DNA of 64,000 nt from Dichetophora obliterata (lineage: Eukaryota; Arthropoda; Insecta; Diptera; Sciomyzidae). The position numbers and the translations under genes were made by a program. The stretch's first letter is position 1; every line of letters starts with the position of its first letter. The DNA lies in assembly GCA_963920525.1 (NCBI GenBank), contig OY986437.1, positions 112,832,715 through 112,896,714 of the forward strand. The letters run 5' to 3'. The notes under the pieces are model-generated. The model did not search any database. It was not told the origin of the DNA and worked only from the letters and a program-made list of their open reading frames with translations. Below are positions 55,400-64,000 of the stretch, piece by piece.

Positions 55400-56493
55400 T
55401 TGTTATACTTTTTTTCTTTTATTTTTTAAAACTTTTTTGTCAAACCTCTTTTTTCAGAATTTAATTAAATTTTATTAAAAGAGCTGGTTCTGTTTACATA
55501 TTTTGACACCAAGTAAATAAAAAATATTAAAATGAGAGTGATGAGAGTGAATTTAAAATCTTAACTCACCAATTTTCACGACCCAGCAAAAACTTCGCTT
55601 ATAAGTAAGTAATGCCTAAAATAATCTAGAAAACGTCAATAATCACTTACCTTCTGGCTTACAGAATGCATAACTTTAACATAGGCATGTCATTGGCGGT
55701 AGGCGATTGCAATTTCTTATACCAGAGAAGCACTTATGCATATGCATACCGGAGGCGGATAAATAATATATTATGCGCAAGTCATTTTATAATTGGTACA
55801 GAGAACTTTTAAAGAAGCTTTACTCTTGGCATTACTTGATTCTTACAAAGAACAAAGAAAACAAAAATAAACAAATGTTATAATGAGGGACTACAGTCTG
55901 CATTACTTTAAACAAAAAGTAATAGCTTTTTGGGCTTTAAGTATAATGTAATGCATTAAATAAGCGAATATTAAGTAAAGGCCTTACAAAATTATAAAAA
56001 TGTTTTGCTGGGGAGTTAAGTATTTCTGGGGTTAAGCTATCTCGCCACCATTTTTATCTCCAGCTTGAAGAGTTAAATGCTTAACTCACTGTGAACAAAT
56101 GAAAAACTGGGAAAAGTCATGGAATTAACTCGGGGATAAATTTATCTCTCTGTGAAAAAAATGTCCCTTAAGGTTCTAATTCTTTTCTAATTAAAATATG
56201 TGTGTGCTAATAAAAACCAAACGTAAACTATAAATTACTTCCCACTTTGATCTGTGTGCGTGCGCAAAAGGCTTTCAAACTTTGAGTCTCTGTAGAGAGG
56301 TTTATTCAATTTTAAATTTTTATTGAATGATTTTATGTGTCAATCGGAAAACATCAATCAAAAAGAAAAAAGAAATAGAAAAATCAGTTTGAGTACAAAA
56401 TACAATATTTATTACAAAAAACAGGAATTCATGATAATTATATTTATCCTTGTTTGAATCAGAGATAAAAGGAACAAAAAAAATATCTTTGAA
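55400..56493. other. Upstream region of the VPS13 N-terminal gene
   Basis: AT-rich sequence without recognisable coding. It would contain the promoter of the gene starting at 56494, but I see no convincing core-promoter motif. Confidence 0.4.
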
Positions 56494-59400
56494 ATGGTTT
56501 TCGAGTCCTTGGTTATCGATACCTTCAATAGGCTGCTTGGCGATTACGTGGAGAACTTAGACAAGAAGCAGCTAAAGCTTGGCATCTGGAGTGGTAAATT
56601 TGGGGATTATGAGTTGTTAACGAACAAATGTATTGGTTAAATGTCAGAGAAATCGATAAAAGGAGCAACAATTTTCAATAACCTTACTAAGAAGAATAGC
56701 TTCTTAAAGAGAAAACGTTTTCGTTTGGTCGATTCCAACAGCTTGAATTCAGAAAACAAGCAAAGATTCTTTTAAATTTTTCAAAATTCTTTCAGGTCGA
56801 GTTACATTACGTGATCTTAAACTACTCACTACTGCTTTGGATGATTATAACTTGCCGGTGCGTCTCATTCACGGAACTATCGGTGGGGTTTTAATATAAA
56901 TTTTAATAACCTCTCACTTGTAATAATTAACATATTCAAAATATTTAAATTTTAGGCAAACTCGAATTGAAAATACCCTGGAAACATATATATAGCCGAC
57001 CTGTTGTTATTGCCATCGAAGATGTTTTTATCCTGATTGCACCGAAAGAATTACGAGAGTACAATGACGAAGAAGAACAAAAAAGTGAACTTGAAGCCAA
57101 ATATGAAGCACTGCAAAATATCGAAGAGGCAGCTCTGAAGATAATGGAGAAAGGTTCCAAGCTGAAATACTCAGTTCTGGATCTATGGAATAAAGCCCCA
57201 AACAAATTCGAAATAAGACCCCCCCCAAATCGGGACTTTGTTGGAAAAAATGGAAAAAACCAACGTTTCAAAGTCTGTAGGCAATAAAAAACACCTCAAA
57301 AATAGTATAGGGCCCTGGGAACATAAACGAAATAAGGTCAAAAAATGGGATCAATGTTTAATTATGAAATAATTAGGGCTCAATTTCATAAAAAATAAAT
57401 CCCGAATGTTGAGGTCATAATTTATTATGGTTCAGTGAAATAACACCCAAAATTTGTTCATACTATTCATCGTCGATTTGTAAGATACGAGTTAGTTCAA
57501 TCAAGAAAATAAGAATGAAATTTGCACTTTGTTAATTTAGCGATTACAACATTCAAAATCTATATACATAACATTAACCTGGTTTCCATTCTCAAAGGAA
57601 GAGACGCAATATTCATAAAAAGCTAAGTTCATGATAGTAACAGTAACCAGTAACAAACCCATCTGAAATGGACTATTAAGTTCTTTACTACAATATAAAT
57701 TTTTTGTTACGATAATTTCAAAATTTGGAGACCGTTGAGCTTTTCGAGATAGCTCTTTAGTTTTCCATATTATTTTTTAGCCCAATTTTGTTTAACCTCA
57801 TACATAAAATTTGAGCTTTATTTAATTTTTGTGGGCGTTAATCATTATAGAATAAAGTCAAAAATACAAAATATTCAAAATATTGGCAATAATTAATTTG
57901 CTTTATAATTATTTTGGGGTTATTGCATTTTCAAATTCCATTGGGCTTGCTTCTATATTTTTTTTGGGTGTTATTTTGGGTGTTTTGTACTTCAATAAAA
58001 TTAAATAAAGCCCGATTAAAATCATAACACTTCCTAATGACCTTTTTATACCACCATGCACACTGCGTAAGTGGTATGGGGTCGTCCATAAACTACGTTA
58101 CTGATTTTCCGGTTTTTTTTACCCCCCTCTCCCTGCGTTACTTTTCGTAGTGCTTTTCAAAACCCCTCCCCCCCATAAAGTAACGTGACATATGAAATTA
58201 ATTCATTCGAATGGTTATATATTTTGACTAGCTCTGACAATTTTCACTAGTATTAGTGTCTAGTATGACTAGATACATTAAAGGAACAATTGGAAAAAAA
58301 TTAATAATTAATATCATCTGTAAAAGCTATTCCATCTGCGATCAAAGATTCGATGCTTTCAATCACTGGGATAGAAGAAGCTGGTAGTTTGTTGAGGATT
58401 CTTCAAAATAGAATTTTTCATCGGATTCTATGTCGACCCATTCAGGTGAATCCTCATTTCTAACGCAAAGAAATTCACCTGGTCTTTGACAGAGTACCCT
58501 TAAAGGCTGCAACCGAGCTGCACCAAGTTCTGCGTTTTTGTGTAAATGCTTTCTGAAAATTGATTTATTTAAATAGTATGTTTTATTCCGATTTATTGTA
58601 AACGATATAATACAAATTTATGACAATTCATAGAAGTTTTAAAAACGAAATAAAAGCCGCAGGTAGGACACGACCTTGAACCGATCTCTTCTTTCTGAGA
58701 AGGACAGTACATGTCATACGGTATCTCCTTTGATCAAGAACATTCAGGCCTTAACGTCAAAGCCTGTCGCAAAAGCAAAGACCCAAATTTTTCAGACGTG
58801 TGCTGAGATGGTGAAGGAATACCAAAAGGTTCCTGTGTCGAGGGAAAAGGCGGTGGAAGAAATCGTTGAAACAAAAGTTAACCATCAATTTAGACGATCA
58901 AACATAAACATGTAAGGTTAAAAATTTTTGAAATGATTGTGTTATTAATTAGAGGTTTTTCGTCGATTTTTTTAATTTTTGGTAACGTTGCAATATCTAA
59001 ACACCTCCCCCCCTACCGTTACTTATCGTAGTGCATTTCAAAACTCCTCCCCCCCCCCCCCCCCCTAAATTGGTAACGTAGTTTATGGACGACCCCGTAT
59101 ATTAACTTTGTCACTCCGTTTTTAGGAGTGTTTCATGAGGAGAAGTGGCAGATATAGAAAAGTATAAACTCGTATATTCTTCATAGTGTATATCACCACC
59201 TCGTTGGGTCCATGTAGACATGTCCGTCTGCCTATGGACATGATTGCATCCGTCCTTGTAATTTTGAAGCTATCGTTATGAAATTTTGTACATAAGCTTT
59301 TATTTAAAAAAAAAAATTCATACATAGCGACGTTATCAAAACGGGCAAATCTCATTTAATTCAATAAAACAAAAATTAATGTGATGACTTTGTACATAAG

Positions 59401-60163
59401 CTTAACTTTTCAATTTGCGCTGGATATTCAACTTGCAAAAAATTAGACCTAGCTCCAATACTAAGTGATTTTATTTAACTAGTAAATCTTTCATAAATTT
59501 CACAAAAAAACAAAAATGAACGCGAATTCTTACACATAAGCTGTGCTGTTGTAAGCAGACTTTAAGGATTAGAATTTAAAAAAAAATTGCATCAAAACCA
59601 CCCACCAACCTATTCCTCTTACTTGAATAATCTTGAAAATACATAAACACAATTGCGGGGATCTTAACTTCGCTCCATTCGAAGATAAATCTAAACAAAA
59701 CACAAAAGAAGGTTTTATTTCTTTTTTAATTTGGGCCTTATTCATAGAGCACTTAGTTATATCAAAACGTGGAACTGAAATTATTAATTTAACGTACTTA
59801 CAGATAAGCCCAAGCCGGATATGTCATTTATTGAGAAAGTTATTGCACAAATTGTAAACAATTTACAAGTGAAAATCGCAACAGTGCATCTCCGATACGA
59901 GGATACCACTACAATAGGCAAGCCATTTTCTTGTGGCCTCACTCTACAAGAACTGGCAATATTCACAACAGACCAAAATTGGGTCAAAACCTATCTGAGC
60001 GAACGATCGAGCCTAATCTACAAGGTTGCAAATCTAAACTCACTTTCGCTCTATCATAATTGGAGGAATGAGTTGTATTCATATCTTAGCGAAGAAGAGC
60101 TCATCAATGCTCTTAAAAATAATATAGCTCACAAGCAAACATTGGCCCCTTATTTCCAATACA
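56494..60163 (+). CDS. Vps13: VPS13 N-terminal exons 1-4 (chorein domain), ~248 residues visible
   Basis: Exons: 56494-56593, 56796-56882, 56956-57153, 59804-60163; phases agree and the frame is open throughout. The start [20 protein letters not shown] is the near-invariant VPS13 N-terminus, followed by [31 protein letters not shown] and [20 protein letters not shown], then [14 protein letters not shown] and [17 protein letters not shown], match the chorein domain that opens the lipid-transfer groove. ATG context GAAATGG is good. Exon 2 ([20 protein letters not shown]) is noticeably diverged from the usual fly sequence as I recall it. The exon-3 donor is weak (G/GTTCCA); reading through would add about 44 residues and stop. 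The exon-4 donor is good (GTAAGT). Exon 5 onward is not found before 64,000. This is a second VPS13 locus, or the displaced 5' part of one. Confidence 0.9.
58078..59096. mobile_element. TIR element (GGGGTCGTCCATAAACTACG), 1019 bp, TSD GTAT
   Basis: Inverted ends GGGGTCGTCCATAAACTACG and CGTAGTTTATGGACGACCCC are flanked by GTAT on both sides (58074-58077, 59097-59100). Long C runs lie just inside each end (58165-58172, 59048-59065). A coding remnant reads on the minus strand (58552-58363), and an 80-codon plus-strand frame at 58676-58915 is of unknown meaning. I recall similar GGGTCGTCCAT ends from IS4EU/ISL2EU-type insect transposons, but cannot confirm the superfamily. Confidence 0.8.
58363..58552 (-). 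pseudogene. Unidentified transposon exon remnant
   Basis: A splice acceptor (ATTTTCAG) precedes a 63-codon minus-strand frame: [20 protein letters not shown] ... [20 protein letters not shown], ending at TGA (58363-58365). It looks like real coding sequence by composition and lies wholly inside the TIR element, so it is probably part of the element's former gene. I cannot assign a family. Confidence 0.4.
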
Positions 60164-60531
60164 GTAAGTATGGTTGTTGCCTTATTTTATCATAAGGAAA
60201 AATTCATACCTTTGGCAAATTCATAATGGCAAATTAACAAATGTGTTAGGTTCCAAAAAAGTTCTAAAAATAACGTATAGTTTTGAATTGTACGCTCACA
60301 CAAGCAAGCGAGTGGATGATTCGAAATGAATTCGACTGACGCGAACTCTTTCGCGAATGAGATTTTAAACTTTTATCTAATTTCGGAAACCTTCTGATTG
60401 TTCATGAAAGAGAATGAAGAAAAATATTTGTTAGTACGTATGTTCGCATGTGTGTAAGCAAATTAGACTATTTAGGCTTATGAAACCATTTATGAGTTGT
60501 AGATCAGGCAACGGCTCTTTTAAAGGCTCTT
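60164..60531. other. Start of VPS13 intron 4
   Basis: Begins with the donor GTAAGTATGG. Non-coding and AT-rich up to the foldback. Confidence 0.6.
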
Positions 60532-62100
60532 GGGTCATTCCATACTAAATCAACCAATGTTAAAATTTTAAGCCTCTGATTTGAAGAAGTGTTTGTGATC
60601 TACATCAAATTGTTGTTTTTTTTTATGTAAGTTAATTTTTTTATGAATTTTTAAAAAACCTTACAAGTTGCAATCTTTTTTTTCCAAAACACAAAAATAG
60701 TTATCGATTTCAAACCAAAAAAGCTATGTAAATGTTCAATAGCTCATTTGAAAGCTAAAATAAACAGCTTCAATTTGATATGCAACACGATATAAAATTG
60801 TATTTTGTTTGGTTTTACCGAAATTTTATTTTTAATTCTGCCAAACCTGTATCCTGCCATGTTCAATGGGATATGCTGCCACCAGCCGAACTACAGGGTT
60901 TTATTTGTTTTTAATACTTTTTTATACGGTTAAAAAACAGTATGTAGTATTTGTATATGTTTGTAAAAACTTCAAAAACTATTTGATTTTTAATACTTTT
61001 TTATTCAAAATACGCTTAGAAAAAATATTAAATATAATATCGTGTTGCATATCAAACTAAAGGTGTTTATTTTAGCTTTAATATAAGTTATAAAATATCT
61101 ACATTGGTTTTGAAGTTTAAGATCTATAACCAGTTAAGTGTTTGGAAAAAAGAAATCTAACTACAACTTTATTTAAAAATTTTTTGGAAAACAAATAATT
61201 TTTTCATGAAAGCATCACCAAATAAAATTTTGAACACTTGTAGCCAAAATATAAAAAGTCACATGTATTAAAAACAATAATTTTAAAAATGAAGCATTTA
61301 TTTTATAAAAAAATAAAGTTTCGGTAACGGTTAAAAAAAAACAAAATAAAATTAAAGTTTTTTCTAAATGACCTCTATATTAATTATGTTGACTTTATAT
61401 GATTTAAATACAAATTCTAAATGTTTGATAGTTTAAATCATACTTGATTTTAAATACAAATTCTAGTTGTTTGATAGTTTAAAATCGTTTATTGAGCTTA
61501 AGGTCAAAGTTAGAACAATTAATTGTTCTAACGAATTTTTCCAAAGAAACAACAACAACAACAAAGTTTTTTCAATATGAAAAGGAAAAAATCACTAGCT
61601 GATCTGATTGCAATTTCTACTCTGCTAAAAGCGTCATCAGAAATCTTTGTGATACCCGTGCAAGCGCGCGCTAACGCACTGCACCATCGGGGCGATGAGA
61701 TTTGAAGCGTCAATTTCTCAGTTTTTCCTCCATTTCATAATGTCACATTTGTTGTTGTATTTCTGTTTTACTTTAGTATTTAAAATCAAGTATGATTTAA
61801 ACTATCAAACATTTAGAATTTGTATTTAAATCATATAAAGTCAACATAACAAAATAAAATTTTATATCGTGTTGCATATCAAATTGAAGCCGTTTATTTT
61901 AGCTTTGAAATGAGCTATTAAACATCTAGAACTATTTTTGTGTTTCGGAAAAGAAAGATTGCATCATGTAAATTTTTTAAAAATTCATAAAAAATTTAAC
62001 TTTGAAATTCATAAAAAATTTGACTATCTACAAAAAAAAAAAATCACTCAAATCTGAGACATAAAATTTTCACATTAGTTGATTTAATATGGAATGACCC
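60532..62100. mobile_element. Foldback element 3, 1569 bp
   Basis: The ends GGGTCATTCCATACTAAATC and GATTTAATATGGAATGACCC are inverted copies. Arm pairing continues for about 260 bp (AGCTAAAATAAACAGCTTC against its complement near 61890). A second, inner inverted pair of about 70 bp (61385-61456 against 61777-61848, perfect as far as I can read) suggests a further insertion in the middle. The GG(T/C)CATTCCAT start is shared with foldback 1. Confidence 0.82.
61515..61690 (-). mobile_element. Fragment of a third tRNA-like SINE
   Basis: On the minus strand: GCCCCGATGGTGCAGTGCGT then TAGCGCGCGCTTGCACGGGT, which resembles the D-arm/A-box part of an insect tRNA-derived SINE. No clear B box follows. 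It lies inside the inner inverted pair of foldback 3. Confidence 0.4.
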
Positions 62101-62172
62101 TCTAAATTCTTGAGCTCGAGCTATTTATTTTATTACTTTCTCTCGCCCGATCCCTTTAGTAATTATCATTAG

Positions 62173-62879
62173 GGCTGAGTTCCTAAATGCATTTATGCAA
62201 TGCATCAGTGTATTTTATTTTGAATTGCTGCTAAGTTTAAATACGAAAACTGCGCACATCTGTTGATATTTTTAAAAATAGTATAGTTGCGCGGTTTTGA
62301 TTAATAAGTTTCAGACCAATTCAAAATAAAACACACTGATGCATTGCATTAACCATTCCAGTCGGATGGGGTGAAATTTCACCCCATCATGGGTATTTTT
62401 TCTTTTTGTGTTCTTGTTTTTAAATTTTGTTAAGTGAGGGAGAATGAATGGGACTTTAATTCGAAAATTTTGGAGTATTCTCTATTCTAAATCTGTGTAT
62501 TATGAATGATAAACTGAAATTTGTGAAATTTCGTCCTATCGTTATCTCGTGTTTTCAAACAGGCATTTTTTTCTTTTTACGTTCTATACCAAATGCTCTT
62601 AGTTTTTTGTTTGATATTTCGTGAAGTAAGAGAGAATGAATAGGGCTTCCATTTGTGGAATTTTGGTATCAAATGAAGTTTTCACCTGTGTATTATGAAT
62701 GATTTACCTGAAGGTGGTAAAAAATTTTCATTATATCAGGTGTTCGGACAGGTAGAGACCTAAATTTTATTTAATTTCTATTCTAGGTATCCCCTGCTAA
62801 CATATGTTAATTTGGACAAAATCGCCCGGCAGGAACTATGTGCAGTCTGGAATGGGTTAATGAATTTAGGAACTCAGCC
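62173..62879. mobile_element. MITE (about 200 bp, TSD TAG) interrupted by a TTAA element
   Basis: Ends GGCTGAGTTCCTAAATGCAT and its inverted counterpart ATTTAGGAACTCAGCC are flanked by TAG (62170-62172, 62880-62882). Inside, GCAATGCATCAGTGTATTTT (62197) pairs with its complement near 62335. The right arm is split at TTAA by the element at 62353-62856. Confidence 0.82.
62353..62856. mobile_element. piggyBac-type MITE, 504 bp, TSD TTAA
   Basis: Bounded by TTAA (62349-62352, 62857-62860). Ends CCATTCCAG and CTGGAATGG are inverted. Inside is a direct repeat of about 190 bp in two diverged copies (GAGGGAGAATGAATGGGACTT near 62437, AAGAGAGAATGAATAGGGCTT near 62628) and a perfect short palindrome GGGGTGAAATTTCACCCC. 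No coding capacity. Confidence 0.82.
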
Positions 62880-62889
62880 TAGCTCGTTC

Positions 62890-63316
62890 GCCGTTTTTGT
62901 AGCGAAGCTTCTTACACCTCGTTTTGTCGATTTGCTTGGATAAAATTCACAAAAAGTGCCAGATTTTCATAGGGACCCCTAAAAAGGAGGCAGATAGGAG
63001 AGGAATGTTCAGAAGAAATGGTGAGGGATAAAAATGCTAAAAACAGCTTTCACATCACCCTTTTGTGGGCCATTCAGTAGAGATATGAATATTTTAAAAT
63101 TTTTCTTAATTTTATGTGTTTTCTTTAAGGAGGGCCCTCAAAAGTAAGACAATATGTTCAGAATAAATGCTGGGAATGGGAAAAAGGATGTGACTGCTGA
63201 CGGAGTTGATAAAAAAAGAGATAAAAACTATTTTTCTTCAGCTTTTGTGTATTTTGACAAGGACTTTGGAGAGGACAAGAAGTGTGGTAGATAAAGGATA
63301 AAAAGGACAAAAAAGG
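62890..63316. other. Spacer
   Basis: No gene is seen. It has purine-rich stretches (GGATAAAAAGGACAAAAAAGG) just before the microsatellite. Confidence 0.4.
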
Positions 63317-63317
63317 T

Positions 63318-64000
63318 TGATAGTATAGTATAGTATAGTATAGTATAGTATAGTATAGTATAGTATAGTATAGTATAGTATAGTATAGTATAGTATAGTA
63401 TAGTATAGTATAGTATAGTATAGTATAGTATAGTATAGTATAGTATAGTATAGTATAGTATAGTATAGTATAGTATAGTATAGTATAGTATAGTATAGTA
63501 TAGTATAGTATAGTATAGTATAGTATAGTATAGTATAGTATAGTATAGTATAGTATAGTATAGTATAGTATAGTATAGTATAGTATAGTATAGTATAGTA
63601 TAGTATAGTATAGTATAGTATAGTATAGTATAGTATAGTATAGTATAGTATAGTATAGTATAGTATAGTATAGTATAGTATAGTATAGTATAGTATAGTA
63701 TAGTATAGTATAGTATAGTATAGTATAGTATAGTATAGTATAGTATAGTATAGTATAGTATAGTATAGTATAGTATAGTATAGTATAGTATAGTATAGTA
63801 TAGTATAGTATAGTATAGTATAGTATAGTATAGTATAGTATAGTATAGTATAGTATAGTATAGTATAGTATAGTATAGTATAGTATAGTATAGTATAGTA
63901 TAGTATAGTATAGTATAGTATAGTATAGTATAGTATAGTATAGTATAGTATAGTATAGTATAGTATAGTATAGTATAGTATAGTATAGTATAGTATAGTA
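63318..64000. repeat. Pentanucleotide microsatellite (TATAG)n, at least 136 copies
   Basis: Uninterrupted TATAG repeats run from about 63320 to the window end without a visible variant. Its true length is unknown because it leaves the window. Confidence 0.98.

Larger units (their letters stand above)
57154..59803. other. Intron 3 of the VPS13 N-terminal gene
   Basis: About 2.65 kb between exons 3 and 4. It holds a 1019-bp TIR element (58078-59096); elsewhere it is AT-rich and non-coding. The acceptor is ACTTACAG at 59796-59803. Confidence 0.75.

Noticed and set aside
58676..58915. 79-aa plus-strand ORF as a host gene
   Set aside because: It lies inside a TIR-bounded element within a VPS13 intron and lacks recognisable domains; mentioned only within that element.
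63318..64000. Telomeric repeat array
   Set aside because: TATAG does not match insect telomere repeats (TTAGG-type), and flies of this group use other telomere systems; treated as a microsatellite.

Overview
The window is insect nuclear DNA, most likely from a higher dipteran and possibly a tephritid fruit fly. The basis is AT-rich sequence, short GT-AG introns, a fly-like VPS13 protein, and a typical dipteran transposon set (mariner, DD41D elements, piggyBac, hAT, Tc1, LOA-, jockey- and RTE-like LINEs, tRNA-derived SINEs, foldback elements). The species assignment is inference. The only convincing host genes are two parts of VPS13-type lipid-transfer protein genes. Nearly everything else recognisable is transposon, mostly dead and repeatedly nested.

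Layout. 0-0.4 kb: 3' end of a DD41D transposase. 0.85-6.1 kb: LOA/R1-like LINE on the minus strand with an overlapping ORF1/ORF2 pair, broken in the reverse transcriptase. 8.1-9.4 kb: near-complete mariner. 9.7-10.6 kb: hAT-like remnant rich in TTACAATTA/GTAATCG words. 11.0-15.3 kb: Ty3/Gypsy retrotransposon on the minus strand. 15.8-16.3 kb: start of a Harbinger-like element with a MADF-type ORF. 17.4-19.0 kb: non-autonomous hAT with an 8-bp target duplication. 20.0-28.0 kb: tandem repeats, a LINE holding a MITE, a 3.7-kb foldback whose right arm holds a SINE and a second TIR element (itself holding another SINE), then a decayed LINE holding a MITE. 28.2-31.9 kb: hAT gene split by a piggyBac-like element that is itself split by a LINE. 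32.5-35.7 kb: eleven intact exons encoding the C-terminal ~870 residues of VPS13. 36.7-40.9 kb: a second large foldback with three insertions. 41.4-45.3 kb: jockey/CR1-like LINE split by a TIR element. 46.4-51.7 kb: piggyBac-like pseudogene split by a Tc1 element and cut by an RTE-like LINE. 52.5-55.2 kb: SINEs and a ~237-bp tandem repeat. 56.5-60.2 kb: four exons encoding the N-terminal ~248 residues of a VPS13 protein, with a TIR element in intron 3. 60.5-62.9 kb: a third foldback and a MITE-within-MITE. 63.3-64.0 kb: a TATAG pentanucleotide array running off the end.

The two VPS13 parts lie on the same strand in the order C-terminus then N-terminus, so they cannot be one normally arranged gene. 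They point to a head-to-tail VPS13 duplication, a rearranged locus, or an assembly error. The transposons show relative timing: several insertions can be verified inside the window because the opposite foldback arm, or a second LINE copy, preserves the empty site.
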